From assembly GCF_014643515.1 (NCBI RefSeq), contig NZ_BMJP01000003.1:248001-312000 (forward strand): a stretch of 64,000 nt of DNA, in the 5' to 3' direction. The position numbers and the translations under genes are program-made. A model generated the notes under the pieces. It searched no databases. It saw only the letters and a list, made by a program, of their open reading frames with translations, and was not told the DNA's origin. Source of the stretch: Sphingomonas prati (GTDB taxonomy: Bacteria; Pseudomonadota; Alphaproteobacteria; Sphingomonadales; Sphingomonadaceae). The stretch's first letter is position 1, and every line of letters begins with the position of its first letter. Positions 33,643 through 45,516 of this stretch are shown piece after piece.

Positions 33643-34397
33643 CCGCCGCGCTTCACCACGAACGGCCCCGCGCCCTGCACCACCGGCATCAGCTCGATTC
33701 GGTTGACGTTCACATGGGCCGGCAGCCCGATGATCCACAACACCGCTTCCGCCACGTCCGCCGCGGTCATCGGCGTGGTGTCCGCATAGGGCGCCCCCGC
33801 CTTCGCATCGTCGCCGCCGAACCGGACATGGCTGAACTCGGTCCCGCCGACCAGGCCCGGCTGCACGTCGCTCACCCGCACGCCCGTGCCGGCCAGGTCG
33901 GTCTTCAGCCCCAGCGTGAACTGCTGCACGAACGCCTTCGTCGCGCCGTACACATTGCCGCCCGGATAGGGATAGTTCGCCGCCACACTACCCAGGTTGA
34001 CGATATCGCCACGCCCGCGCGCCACCATGCCGGGCAGGATCGCATGGGTCAGCCGCATCAGCCCAAGCACGTTGGTCGCCACCATCTGCTCCCACTGCGC
34101 CAGATCGCTGTCCTGCGCCGCGGTGGTGCCAAGCGCCAGGCCGGCATTGTTCACCAGGATGTCGACCTCGCGCCACCCCTCCGCCAACGCACCCGGCAAC
34201 CCTGCCACAGCACCCGCATCGGTCACGTCCAGCGTCAGCGGGCAGATCGCCTCCGCGCCTAGTTCGTCGCGCAACGCTTCCAGCCGGTCGGTCCGCCGCC
34301 CCGCCGCGATCACGCGATGTCCGGCCGCCACCAGCCGCCGCGCGATCTCAAGCCCGAACCCGGACGTCGCGCCCGTCACCAATGCCGTTCTGCTCAT
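33639..34397 (-). CDS. Short-chain dehydrogenase/reductase (YdfG-like)
   Basis: This 252-aa SDR has the nucleotide-binding TALVTGATSGFGLEIARRL, NNAGLALG, and the active-site Ser and Tyr-x-x-x-Lys in NLGSVAANYPYPGGNVYGATKAF. VNRIELMPVVQ near the end is typical of YdfG, which reduces 3-hydroxy acids or malonic semialdehyde with NADP. The ATG at 34397 has GGAG six bases upstream. First gene of the SDR-DUF5818-racemase operon. Confidence 0.9.
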   Translation of the reverse strand: MSRTALVTGATSGFGLEIARRLVAAGHRVIAAGRRTDRLEALRDELGAEAICPLTLDVTDAGAVAGLPGALAEGWREVDILVNNAGLALGTTAAQDSDLAQWEQMVATNVLGLMRLTHAILPGMVARGRGDIVNLGSVAANYPYPGGNVYGATKAFVQQFTLGLKTDLAGTGVRVSDVQPGLVGGTEFSHVRFGGDDAKAGAPYADTTPMTAADVAEAVLWIIGLPAHVNVNRIELMPVVQGAGPFVVKRGG

Positions 34398-34407
34398 CAA
34401 GATCTCC

Positions 34408-36480
34408 TCATGCCGCCAGCGCGGTCAGCGTTCCGGGCGTCAGCACCTGCGGCAACACCTTCAGCGGCGCACCCTTGCCCGCGAACAGGTAGAGCGGAAC
34501 CCCCGACCGACCATGTTCGCCCAGGAACCGCGAAATATCCGCGTCGCCGTCGGTCCAGTCGCCCACCATGGTCACGATTCCGGCTTTCGCGAACGCGGTC
34601 TGCACGGCCTCGCGCTCGATCGCCGCCTTCTCGTTCACCTTGCATGTCAGGCACCAGTCCGCGGTGAAATACACGAACACCGGCGTCCCGGCCGCCTGAT
34701 ACGCCGCCAGCTTCGCACGATCGAACGGCACCGCCTTTACGTCCGCCACAGCCACCGCAGTCGAAGCCCCCGCCGGCGCGCGCGGCACCACCGCGACCAG
34801 CGCGCAGGCCGCCGCCACCGCCGGGGCCAGTGGCCACCACGCGCGCGTCCGCCCGCCTGCCTGCCGCCCGCCGACCCACCACAGCCCGATCGCAACGATC
34901 ACCGCCGCGACCAGCCCCAGCATCATCCCGTCGACCCCCGCCTGCCGCCCCAGGATCCAGGCCAGCCCCAGCGCGGTCGCGAACATCGGCAGCGCCAGCA
35001 CGCGCCGCATCACGTCCATCCACGCCCCCGGCCGTGGCAGCATCGCGCGCACCCGCGGCACATAACCCAGCAGCAGGAACGGGATCGCCATGCCGAGGCC
35101 CAACCCGGCGAACACCGCCAGCGCCGCGACAGTCGGCAGCACCAGCGCCGCACCCAGCGCCGCACCCATGAACGGTCCGGTGCACGGCGTCGCGACGAAC
35201 GCCGCCAGCGCCCCCGTCCAGAACGCACCGCCCGTGCCACCCTTCCCCGCCAGCGCCCCGCCGCCGGAGATCGCCGGCAGCTCGAACAGTCCGGCCAGAT
35301 TGAACCCGATCGCCGCGGTCAGCAGCATCAGAACCACGATCACGCGCGGGTCCTGCAACTGGAACGCCCAGCCCGCCGCACTCCCCCCGGCGCGCAACGC
35401 CAGCAGGATCGCGCCAAGCGCCACACACACCAGGATCACCCCCGCGGCATAGGCCAGCGCCTCGCGCCGCACGCTCCGCTCGTCCCCGCCCCCGCGCGCC
35501 AGGCTCAACGCCTTCAGGCTCAGGATCGGGAACACGCACGGCATGATGTTGAGCAGCAACCCGCCCAGCAACGCCCCGCCCAGCGCCGCCAGCAGCGTCC
35601 CCGCCCCGCCAGACCCGGCCGGCGCATCGCCTTCATCCGCCGCCCCGATCGCAACACCCGCCGCCGGCACCGTCCCCGGCACCGCATCGAGCGTCAGGCC
35701 CTTGCCCCGCCCGATCCGCAGCACGCCGGCCATCCGCCGCGGTGCCGGCCCCTTTGCGGCTGTCTCGATAATCAACGCATCGCCGCGCCGCGATACGCGC
35801 TGGGGCGCCGCATAATCGATCACCCCGTCGGTCAGTGGGAAGAAATAGGGCTCGGCCACCCGAACACTCGCCGGCATCGGCACCGCCAGCCGGAACCGCC
35901 CGCCCGCCACCGCGAACCGCGCCCGCCCGCCGAGCGGCTTGGGCAACGCAGCACGAAATCCGTCGAACGCCGCGCGCGCCGCCGGCGTTACTGCGCCGTC
36001 GCCCACGGTAAGCGCGATCGCCAGTTCCGCCTTCTCCGGCACGCAGATCTCGCGCGTGCAGGCCAGATAATCGAGCCGCACCCGGATCGGCAGCCGCGTG
36101 CCTTTCGCCAGTCCGGCCGGCAACGTGAGCATCAGCGGCTGCGCATAGCGGCCCTCGTAGACATAGTTCATCAGCCCCGCGACGATCAGCGTCTGCGGTA
36201 CCGGATAGGCGATCGGCCCCGCGCTCACCCCACGCGGCAACGTCCAGGTCGCCTGCGTCTCGACGCCCGCATCGCCCGGATTCTTCCAATATCCGTGCCA
36301 GCCCGCCGCCGGCGTCATCACGAACGCCAGCGTCACCGGTGCCCCGGCGCGCGGCGTGGCACTCTCCGCAACCAAGCTCGCGCGAATATGCTGCGTCCGC
36401 CCCAACTGCGCTTGCGCCACACCGGGCAGCACGATCAGCGCCAGCAGCCATGTCATGATTCGGAAACAGGATCCGCGCAT
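34408..36480 (-). CDS. DsbD-family thiol:disulfide interchange protein
   Basis: This 690-aa protein carries electrons across the inner membrane to periplasmic thiols. It has a signal peptide (PGVAQAQLG), an N-terminal periplasmic immunoglobulin-like domain with LDYLACTREICVPEKA (cysteine pair), a central eight-helix domain with NIMPCVFPILSLKALSLA and FVATPCTGPFMG (the paired membrane cysteines), and a C-terminal thioredoxin domain with ADWCLTCKVNE. The architecture is closest to DsbD/ScsB. The ATG at 36480 has GGAG six bases upstream. It ends 11 bp before the SDR gene and may be in the same transcript. Confidence 0.92.
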   Translation of the reverse strand: MRGSCFRIMTWLLALIVLPGVAQAQLGRTQHIRASLVAESATPRAGAPVTLAFVMTPAAGWHGYWKNPGDAGVETQATWTLPRGVSAGPIAYPVPQTLIVAGLMNYVYEGRYAQPLMLTLPAGLAKGTRLPIRVRLDYLACTREICVPEKAELAIALTVGDGAVTPAARAAFDGFRAALPKPLGGRARFAVAGGRFRLAVPMPASVRVAEPYFFPLTDGVIDYAAPQRVSRRGDALIIETAAKGPAPRRMAGVLRIGRGKGLTLDAVPGTVPAAGVAIGAADEGDAPAGSGGAGTLLAALGGALLGGLLLNIMPCVFPILSLKALSLARGGGDERSVRREALAYAAGVILVCVALGAILLALRAGGSAAGWAFQLQDPRVIVVLMLLTAAIGFNLAGLFELPAISGGGALAGKGGTGGAFWTGALAAFVATPCTGPFMGAALGAALVLPTVAALAVFAGLGLGMAIPFLLLGYVPRVRAMLPRPGAWMDVMRRVLALPMFATALGLAWILGRQAGVDGMMLGLVAAVIVAIGLWWVGGRQAGGRTRAWWPLAPAVAAACALVAVVPRAPAGASTAVAVADVKAVPFDRAKLAAYQAAGTPVFVYFTADWCLTCKVNEKAAIEREAVQTAFAKAGIVTMVGDWTDGDADISRFLGEHGRSGVPLYLFAGKGAPLKVLPQVLTPGTLTALAA

Positions 36481-36535
36481 CGCCACTCCCAACATGCTGC
36501 CGCCGCGCTATAGCATGCCGTTCGCGCTGTGGAGA

Positions 36536-38167
36536 ATGCCCGTGTCCTTGTCGCCTTTCGTCGTTGCGACCGCTCTCGCCGCGGCTGCCGTCGCCCCCGC
36601 AGCGGCCCAGCAGCCGGCTCCGAAACTGCTCGTCGCCATCTCGGTCGACCAGTTCTCGGCCGATCTGTTCGCCGAATATCGCCCGCTCTACACCGCCGGG
36701 CTCAAGCGCATGTCGACCGGCGCGGTCTTTCCGTCGGGTTATCAAAGCCACGCCGCCACCGAAACCTGCCCGGGGCACAGCACGATCCTGACCGGATCGC
36801 ACCCCGCCCGCACCGGCATCATCGCGAACAACTGGTACGACCTGTCGCTCGCCCGCGCGGACAAGAAAGTCTACTGCACCGAGGACCCGACCGTCGCCGG
36901 CTCCAGCTCGGACAACTACACCGTGTCGCCGCAATATCTGAAGGTCCCGACGCTCGGCGACCGGATGAAGGCCGCCAACCCGGCCAGCCGCGTCGTCTCG
37001 GTCGCCGGCAAGGATCGCGCCGCCGTCATGATGGGCGGCCACGCGATCGATCAGGCCTGGTATTGGGGCGGCAAGTCGTTCGTCACGCTGCCCGGCCGCA
37101 CCGGCGCGGTGCCCGCCACCGTCAACCGGATCAACGCGGACGTGCTGGCGACGCTCGCCCGCCCCGGCCGCGCGGTCCTGCCCGCCGCCTGCGCGTCGCA
37201 TTCCGCCGCGGTCCATGTCGGCACGCGCGACGTCGGCGTGCTGATCGACCGCAAGGCGGAGGATTTCGCCCGCTTCCGCACCGCGCTCGATTTCGACCGC
37301 GAGGTCGCCGACCTTGCCATCGGCCTGATCGGCGAGCTGAAACTCGGCAGCGGCCCGGCCCCCGACGTCATCTCGATTGGCCTGTCCGCCACCGACTATG
37401 TCGGCCACGGCTACGGCACCGAGGGCGCCGAGATGTGCACGCAGCTGCTCGGCGTGGACAATGCGGTCGGCCGCATCCTGGCTGCGCTCGACGCGCGCAA
37501 GGTGCCTTATGCCGTCGTGCTGACCGCCGATCATGGCGGCACCGACCTGCCCGAACGGAGCCACGCGCGCGGCGTGCCGGACGCGGTCCGCGTCGACAAG
37601 GCACTGCTTCCGGATGCGATGGGCGCAGCACTCGCCACGGAGTTCAAGCTGACTGGCCGCGTGCTCTACGGCGACGGCCCGTTCGGCGACATGTACCTGT
37701 CGCGCGACATCCCCGCCGAGCTCCGCTCGCGCGTGCTGGCCGCCGCCAAGGCGCGCTACCTCGCCAGCCCGCAGGTCGCCGCCGTGTTCACCGCGGACGA
37801 ACTGCGCCGCATGCCGACCCCGACCTCGACCCCGGTCGAGGAATGGTCGCTCGCCGACCGCTTCCGCGCCAGCTTCGACCCCGAACGCTCGGGCGACTTG
37901 CTCGTCGCGCTCAAGCCCCACGTCACCCCGATCGCCACGCAAGGCGGCACCGTCGCGACGCACGGCTCCCCCTGGTCCTACGACCGCCGCGTGCCGATGC
38001 TGTTCTACCGCCCCGGCATGATCGGCTTCGAACAGCCGCTGTCGGTCGAGACGGTCGACATCCTGCCGACGCTCGCCTCGCTCATCGCCCTGCCGGTGCC
38101 GAAGGCGGAGATCGACGGGCGTTGTCTGGATCTGGATCCGGGCCCCGCCGACACCTGCGCGAGGTAG
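36536..38167 (+). CDS. Secreted alkaline phosphatase, SPAP/PafA type
   Basis: This 543-aa phosphomonoesterase has a signal peptide (cut near AAAQQPAP, about residue 25). Catalytic features match the Sphingomonas enzyme SPAP: metal-binding Asp38 (ISVDQF), nucleophile Thr77 in ATETCPGHST, substrate Asn near 98-99 (IIANNW), Lys159 and Arg161 in AGKDRA, and metal ligands in ADHGGTD and SHARG. It releases phosphate in the periplasm or outside. The start is ATG 36536 or, judged by GGAG spacing, GTG 36542. It is divergent from the DsbD-like gene with a 55-bp gap. No Pho box was identified with certainty. Confidence 0.93.
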   Translation: MPVSLSPFVVATALAAAAVAPAAAQQPAPKLLVAISVDQFSADLFAEYRPLYTAGLKRMSTGAVFPSGYQSHAATETCPGHSTILTGSHPARTGIIANNWYDLSLARADKKVYCTEDPTVAGSSSDNYTVSPQYLKVPTLGDRMKAANPASRVVSVAGKDRAAVMMGGHAIDQAWYWGGKSFVTLPGRTGAVPATVNRINADVLATLARPGRAVLPAACASHSAAVHVGTRDVGVLIDRKAEDFARFRTALDFDREVADLAIGLIGELKLGSGPAPDVISIGLSATDYVGHGYGTEGAEMCTQLLGVDNAVGRILAALDARKVPYAVVLTADHGGTDLPERSHARGVPDAVRVDKALLPDAMGAALATEFKLTGRVLYGDGPFGDMYLSRDIPAELRSRVLAAAKARYLASPQVAAVFTADELRRMPTPTSTPVEEWSLADRFRASFDPERSGDLLVALKPHVTPIATQGGTVATHGSPWSYDRRVPMLFYRPGMIGFEQPLSVETVDILPTLASLIALPVPKAEIDGRCLDLDPGPADTCAR

Positions 38168-38299
38168 CGGCTACTTCTTGACAGGGCGCAACCCCGAACG
38201 AACACCATTCTTAACCGACCGGCATCCCGGACTTGATCCGGGGTCCAGGTCGCAAGCGCGACGGTCTTTGTCATGTGAGGTCGCTCAATCCCCCACCCT

Positions 38300-38360
38300 C
38301 GTTCGGTTCGAGCCTGTCGAGAACGCTGCGCAACGTTCTCGACAGGCTCGAACCAAACGG
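38300..38360. repeat. TTCGAGCCTGTCGAGAAC inverted repeat
   Basis: Arms 38300-38325 and 38334-38360 are complementary with one mismatch around an eight-base loop. Same family as 32648-32709, 39563-39663 and 43477-43583. Confidence 0.75.
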
Positions 38361-38384
38361 GTGGAGCGTAAGCAACCAGCCAAG

Positions 38385-38499
38385 CCCGTCCATCCCAGGC
38401 GAAGTCGAGGTACCCTTCGACGCAGTCGAGAAGCCGACACCACCCCCCTCAGCTACGCTCGGGGGAAAGCGTGCCTCGACTTCGCTCGGCATGGACGGG
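38385..38499. repeat. GTCCAT..GCGAAGTCGAGG inverted repeat
   Basis: The left arm CCCGTCCATCCCAGGCGAAG (from 38385) pairs imperfectly with the right arm GACTTCGCTCGGCATGGACG (near 38480-38499). A second internal copy (ACCCTTCGACGCAGTCGAGA) lies between. Same family as 32550 and 18896. Confidence 0.65.
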
Positions 38500-38536
38500 G
38501 GTTGGAGGTCGCGCTCAGCCTACGCTGTAGAGCCCC

Positions 38537-39466
38537 TCAGTTCCGCACATCCAGCAAGGTGATCCCCTTGCCCAGCTGGTTCCCCGAGATCTTCAGCGGC
38601 TCATGGCTCCAGTCCGCCACGAAGTTGCTCGGCGAGGTCACCCCCGGCGCCAGCGACGCGCGGTTGCCCGTGATCACCAGCCCCGCGGACGGGTTCGTGC
38701 GCGCTTCGGGCGCCACGGTGATGAACGCGCTGTGGTTTTCCTTGTCCTTGCCCATCACGAATTCGTTGCCCGCGATCCGCCCGGTGGAGCCGCTCGACAG
38801 GTCGATCATGTAGTTGGTGGTCTTGCCCTGCGTATCGTCGAAACTGTTGTCGACGATCGTCACGCGCCGCGCGCGCGCCTTGGCATAATGCCCGCCACGC
38901 CCGCGCTCGAACCGGTTGTTGGTCAGCTCCAGCGTCCCACCCGTGCCGGTATACAGCCCGTGCGCGCAACCGCCCGCCCCTTCGCAGGTGCCGAGGCCGG
39001 AGAAGGTCGACCGCCGCACGGTCAGCACCTGCGCCGGATCGTCGGTGGTCAGGATCCCCTGCTCGCTGTCGCGGAACGCCGTGCCCGTCACGGTCAAATT
39101 GCCCTTCTCAAGCCGGATGCCCGCGCCATTATGGTCCGGCACCGTCACGCCCCGGAACACCAGCCCGTCCACCGCCGCGTCGCGCCCGCGCAGCACCAGC
39201 GTCGCCTTGCCCTCGCACGTGCCGCCGTCGAAGATCGCGGTGCCCGCCGTCACGGCCGCGAACGCCACGCGCCCGTCGCTCACGATCGCGCAGTCCTTGT
39301 ACGTGCCCGCCGCGATCCGGATCGTCCCGTCGCCCCCACCGATCGCGTTCACCGCATCCTGCAACCGGAAGAACCCGCGCCCGGTCTCCGCCACGGTGAA
39401 CGGACCGGAGCCTTGCGCAAACGCGGAGGCGGACAGCAGGGCGGCGGCAAGGATCAGCTTTTTCAT
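38537..39466 (-). CDS. Secreted right-handed beta-helix protein
   Basis: This 309-aa protein has a signal peptide (MKKLILAAALLSASAFAQG) and repeated strands with Asn/Gly turns (GIRLEKGNLTVTGTAFRDSE, LELTNNRFERGRGG, VTIVDNSFDD, GRIAGNEFVMG), the pattern of a parallel beta-helix as in polysaccharide lyases and pectate lyases. Two cysteines (GTCEGAGGCAHG) may form a disulfide. No catalytic motif can be named. It could bind or cleave a polysaccharide. Confidence 0.8.
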   Translation of the reverse strand: MKKLILAAALLSASAFAQGSGPFTVAETGRGFFRLQDAVNAIGGGDGTIRIAAGTYKDCAIVSDGRVAFAAVTAGTAIFDGGTCEGKATLVLRGRDAAVDGLVFRGVTVPDHNGAGIRLEKGNLTVTGTAFRDSEQGILTTDDPAQVLTVRRSTFSGLGTCEGAGGCAHGLYTGTGGTLELTNNRFERGRGGHYAKARARRVTIVDNSFDDTQGKTTNYMIDLSSGSTGRIAGNEFVMGKDKENHSAFITVAPEARTNPSAGLVITGNRASLAPGVTSPSNFVADWSHEPLKISGNQLGKGITLLDVRN

Positions 39467-39562
39467 AGGCCGGACTATGCCGCCGACCGCGCGGAAGTCG
39501 AGCCGCTTTCCGCGCTACGCGACCCGATATGGGACCGGTCAAATGCCCTGCCCCCAAACACT

Positions 39563-39663
39563 CCGTTCGCTTCGAGTAGCCGTCGAGCCTGTCGGGACGG
39601 CGTATCGAGAAGGGATCGACATCGTCGTGCTGCCGTAGTTCTCGACAGGCTCGAACCGAACGG
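39563..39663. repeat. Partly decayed TTCGAGCC inverted repeat after metH2
   Basis: The right arm GTTCTCGACAGGCTCGAACC with GAACGG (39638-39663) is intact; the left arm (39563-39597) is broken by a small insertion and changes. It lies just before the metH2 stop on the - strand side. Confidence 0.6.
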
Positions 39664-39672
39664 AAGCGGCGA

Positions 39673-42309
<2,637 letters not shown>

Positions 42310-42377
42310 GTCGATTACCTTACTTGGCCAGCGCCCCGGCGCAGGCCGGGGGCTAGGTGAAACAGTTGCGCCTACGT

Positions 42378-43439
42378 CTATGCTGCCAGGATCATGGGAT
42401 CGAGACCCGCCAGCGTCGTCTTCACCTTCAGGTTCGGCACCTGTCGCGGGGCATGCCCCTTCACCGCGGCCGCCATCGCCGCGATATGGCCCGGCGTCGA
42501 ACCGCAGCATCCGCCGACCACGTTGACCAGCTGCCCCTCCGCCCATTCGCGAATGAACTCGCCCGTCGTCTCCGGCTGCTCGTCATATTCGCCCAGGTCG
42601 TTGGGCAGTCCGGCGTTCGGATAGACCATAACCAGCGCGTCGGCGATCCCGGAGATCACCTGGACATGCGACCGCAGCAGGTCCGCCCCGAACGCGCAGT
42701 TCAGCCCGATCGTCAGCGGCCGCGCATGGCGCACCGTGTACCAGAACGCCTCGACCGAATGGCCCGACAGGTTGCGCCCCGACATGTCGGTGATCGTCAT
42801 GGAGATCATGACCGGAACCTCGACGCCGCGCCGCTCGGACACCTCGATCACCGCCATGATCGCCGCCTTGGCGTTCAGCGTGTCGAAGATCGTCTCGATC
42901 AGGATGAAGTCGCATCCGCCGTCGAGCAACGCCTCCGCCTGGTTGGCATAGACGTCCTTCATCGTGTCGAAATCGACCGCGCGGAAACCCGGATCGTTGA
43001 CGTCGGGCGACAGCGACAGCGTCTTGTTCGTCGGCCCGATCGCGCCCGCGACGAAGCGTGGCCGCCCGTCGCGCGCCTGATACTCGTCCGCCGCCTTGCG
43101 CGCGATGCCAGCCGCCGCCAGATTCATGTCGCGCACCAGGTGCACCGCGCCATAATCTTCCTGGCTGATCGTGTTCGCGTTGAACGTATTGGTCGACACG
43201 ATGTCCGACCCGGCATCCAGATACGCCCGCGTGATCGCATCGATCACGTCCGCCCGCGTCAGCACGAGCAAGTCGTTATTGCCCTTCTGGTCGAGCGACA
43301 GGTCGTAGTCGCCGCGATAGTCGGCTTCCTGCAAACCATAATTCTGGATCATCGTCCCGAACGCACCATCGGTGATCAGCACGCGGTCCGCCGCCTGTTC
43401 ACGAAACCGGACGGCGGCGGTAGAGGGGGTGAGCGTCAT
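42378..43439 (-). CDS. metH: Methionine synthase, homocysteine-binding subunit (split MetH)
   Basis: This 353-aa protein is the homocysteine S-methyltransferase domain of MetH. It begins [14 protein letters not shown], has [10 protein letters not shown] and [11 protein letters not shown] supplying the three zinc cysteines, and [11 protein letters not shown]. It ends right after this domain, while E. coli MetH continues into the folate domain. It is in the same direction as the second part (stop at 42378, next start at 42309), so the enzyme is made as two chains. Confidence 0.93.
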   Translation of the reverse strand: MTLTPSTAAVRFREQAADRVLITDGAFGTMIQNYGLQEADYRGDYDLSLDQKGNNDLLVLTRADVIDAITRAYLDAGSDIVSTNTFNANTISQEDYGAVHLVRDMNLAAAGIARKAADEYQARDGRPRFVAGAIGPTNKTLSLSPDVNDPGFRAVDFDTMKDVYANQAEALLDGGCDFILIETIFDTLNAKAAIMAVIEVSERRGVEVPVMISMTITDMSGRNLSGHSVEAFWYTVRHARPLTIGLNCAFGADLLRSHVQVISGIADALVMVYPNAGLPNDLGEYDEQPETTGEFIREWAEGQLVNVVGGCCGSTPGHIAAMAAAVKGHAPRQVPNLKVKTTLAGLDPMILAA

Positions 43440-43476
43440 CGTGAAACACCTTCAATCATCAAATGGCACCTAAACG

Positions 43477-43583
43477 CCGTTTGGTTCGAGCTTGTCGAGA
43501 ACTCGCCGCGGACCCAGGTCCCGTTCGGTTCGAACCTGTCGAGAACCTCGTGCAGGGTTCTCGACAGGCTCGAACCAAACGGG
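43477..43583. repeat. Tandem TTCGAGC inverted repeats between metF and metH1
   Basis: Two left arms (43477-43502; 43521-43547) precede one right arm (43556-43583). The second left arm pairs with the right arm over about 27 bp with two mismatches and an eight-base loop. It occupies most of the 162-bp gap and could reduce read-through from metF into metH1. Confidence 0.75.
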
Positions 43584-43601
43584 TTGGGGGTCAGGCCAGC
43601 C

Positions 43602-44549
43602 TTAAGCCGCCAGCTCCAGCGCCCGCTCGCCAACCACCGGCCGCTTGCCGAGCAGGTGACAGATTGCATAGGCCAGTTCCGCCCGGTTGAGCGTGTAGAA
43701 GTGCAGGTCGCGCACGCCGCCGGCATACAGCTTGCGACACATCTCGGCCGCCACCGTCGCCGCGACAAGCTGGCGCGTCGCCGGATGATCGTCCAGCCCG
43801 TCGAACAGCCGGTCCATCCACGGCGGGATCGCCGCGCCGCACATCGCGGCGAACTTGCGCGTCTGCGCCACGTTCGACACGGGCAGGATGCCAGGCAGCA
43901 GATCGGCCGTGATCCCGGCCGCCGTCGCGCGGTCCCGGAACCGGAAGAAGGCGTCGGGCGAAAAGAAGAACTGCGTGATCGCCCGCGTCGCGCCAGCATC
44001 GATCTTGCGCTTCAGATTGTCGATATCGGTATCGGCGCAGGTCGCCTCCGGGTGCATCTCGGGATAGGCCGCGACCGAAATCTCGAACGGCGCGATCCGG
44101 CTGAGCCCGGCGACCAGCTCGGCGGCGGACTGATAGCCATCGGCATGCGGCGCGAACTTCTCGCCCTCGCGCGGCGGATCACCGCGCAGCGCCACGATAT
44201 GCCGCACGCCCGCGTCCCAATAGGCCCGCGCCACCTCCGCGATCTCGTCCTTCGACGCATCGACGCAGGTCAGGTGCGCGGCGGCCGGAGTGTCGGTCTC
44301 GGACGCGATCCGCGCGACGGTCGCATGCGTCCGCTCGCGCGTCGACCCGCCCGCGCCGTAGGTCACCGAAACGAAGTCCGGCTTCAGCGGCAGCAGCGTC
44401 GAGATCGCGTTCCACAGCGCGATCTCCATCTTCTCCGTCTTGGGCGGGAAGAATTCGAACGACACCTTCGCGTCGCCCGCCAGGTCGGCGAACAGCGGGG
44501 CATCCAGCGCGCAACGCGCCTCTTCCAGTTCGGTCACGGACAATGTCAT
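43602..44549 (-). CDS. metF: 5,10-methylenetetrahydrofolate reductase
   Basis: This 315-aa flavoprotein makes 5-methyl-THF, the methyl donor for MetH. Typical features: VSFEFFPPKTEKME with the catalytic Glu, FVSVTYGAGGSTRERT, HIVALRGDPP, and RAITQFFFSPDAFFRF. The ATG at 44549 overlaps the stop of the regulator gene (ATGA), so the two are coupled. The order sahR-metF-metH1-metH2 groups the folate-dependent methionine branch. Confidence 0.95.
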   Translation of the reverse strand: MTLSVTELEEARCALDAPLFADLAGDAKVSFEFFPPKTEKMEIALWNAISTLLPLKPDFVSVTYGAGGSTRERTHATVARIASETDTPAAAHLTCVDASKDEIAEVARAYWDAGVRHIVALRGDPPREGEKFAPHADGYQSAAELVAGLSRIAPFEISVAAYPEMHPEATCADTDIDNLKRKIDAGATRAITQFFFSPDAFFRFRDRATAAGITADLLPGILPVSNVAQTRKFAAMCGAAIPPWMDRLFDGLDDHPATRQLVAATVAAEMCRKLYAGGVRDLHFYTLNRAELAYAICHLLGKRPVVGERALELAA

Positions 44550-45502
44550 GCGGCGATCCTCTCGGGCAGGGCACCGGGCGTCTTGCGGCCCAGCCATAAT
44601 TTCACGGTCAACGTTCCACCGGCCAGTTCCTGCACGTCGTCCAGGACCAGTCCGGCCGCGGCGAACCATTTCGCCAGCTGCGCATCGTCGAATCCCAGCC
44701 GGACATGCGCGGCCCGCTGGCGCAGTTCCTCGCGCTCGTGCCGCGCGAAATCGACGATCAGCAGGCGTCCGCCACGTGCCAGCAACCGCGCGGCCTCCGC
44801 GATCACCGCGCCCGGCTGCTGCGCATAATGCAGCACCTGATGCAGGATCGCGGTGTCGGCGGATGCGGGCGCCAGCGGCAGCGCATACATGTCCCCCTGC
44901 CGCAGCTCGACATTGCCCAGCCCCGCGTCGGACAGCTTCGACCGCGCCATCCGCAACATTTCCGGGCTGCGATCCACGCCGGTCGCGCGCAGCGATAGGG
45001 GCGCGAGCAGTTCGATCATGCGACCAGTACCCGTGCCGATATCGACCAGCCGACCGACGCCGCCCTCGGTCAGCATCGCCACAGTAGCCGCCTCGACCTC
45101 GCTCTCGGCGACATGCATCGACCGGATTTCGTCCCATTCGACCGCATGTTCCGCGAACCATGCCTGCGCCGCGACGGCGCGGTCCGCACGTACCGCAGCC
45201 AGCCGGTCCAGATCGACCGTCGCCTCGTGATCGTCGCGATCCGCCCAGGCGTCCGCCGCGATCAGCAACGGCTCGACCATTGCCCGGTCGCCCAGCGCCA
45301 CGAACACCCAGGCGCCTTCCTTGCGGCGATCGGCCAGGCCGGCATCGGTCAGGATCTTCACGTGGCGGGACACGCGCGGCTGGCTTTGCCCCAGCACCTG
45401 CGCGAGTTCACCCACCGACAGCTCCATCGCACGCAGCAGCGTCACGATCCGCAACCGGGTCGGATCCGCCAGTGCGCGGAAGATATCGAGAGGGATCGTC
45501 AT
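44546..45502 (-). CDS. ArsR-family regulator fused to a methyltransferase domain (SahR-like)
   Basis: This 318-aa protein has an N-terminal ArsR winged helix (FRALADPTRLRIVTLLRAME, LGQSQPRVSRHVKILTDAGL) and a C-terminal Rossmann SAM-methyltransferase-like domain (RLVDIGTGTGRMIELL, QGDMYALPLA, GGRLLIVDFARHE). This arrangement matches SahR of Alphaproteobacteria, an S-adenosylhomocysteine-responsive repressor of methionine-cycle genes. The methyltransferase domain may serve as the ligand sensor. The start at 45502 is set by the ArsR N-terminus; the ribosome site is weak. A perfect palindrome lies 15 bp upstream, consistent with autoregulation of the operon. Confidence 0.85.
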   Translation of the reverse strand: MTIPLDIFRALADPTRLRIVTLLRAMELSVGELAQVLGQSQPRVSRHVKILTDAGLADRRKEGAWVFVALGDRAMVEPLLIAADAWADRDDHEATVDLDRLAAVRADRAVAAQAWFAEHAVEWDEIRSMHVAESEVEAATVAMLTEGGVGRLVDIGTGTGRMIELLAPLSLRATGVDRSPEMLRMARSKLSDAGLGNVELRQGDMYALPLAPASADTAILHQVLHYAQQPGAVIAEAARLLARGGRLLIVDFARHEREELRQRAAHVRLGFDDAQLAKWFAAAGLVLDDVQELAGGTLTVKLWLGRKTPGALPERIAA

Positions 45503-45516
45503 ATTGATATAAGGAC

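Larger units (their letters stand above)
38168..38536. other. 369-bp intergenic region filled with repeats
   Basis: This gap between the convergent phosphatase and beta-helix genes holds an inverted repeat of the TTCGAGCCTGTCGAGAAC type (38300-38360) and one of the GTCCAT type (38385-38499). No gene is supported. Confidence 0.7.

Noticed and set aside
33997-36513. 838-codon open frame on the + strand
   Set aside because: Antisense of the SDR and DsbD-like genes; low-complexity Arg/Gln/His product without motifs.
36529-38181. 550-codon frame overlapping the alkaline phosphatase in another frame
   Set aside because: Arg-rich shadow of a gene with intact catalytic residues in its own frame.
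43521-43583. GGTTCGAAC-type sequences considered as tRNA T-loops
   Set aside because: They are arms of the inverted repeat family; no cloverleaf or acceptor stem can be built around them.
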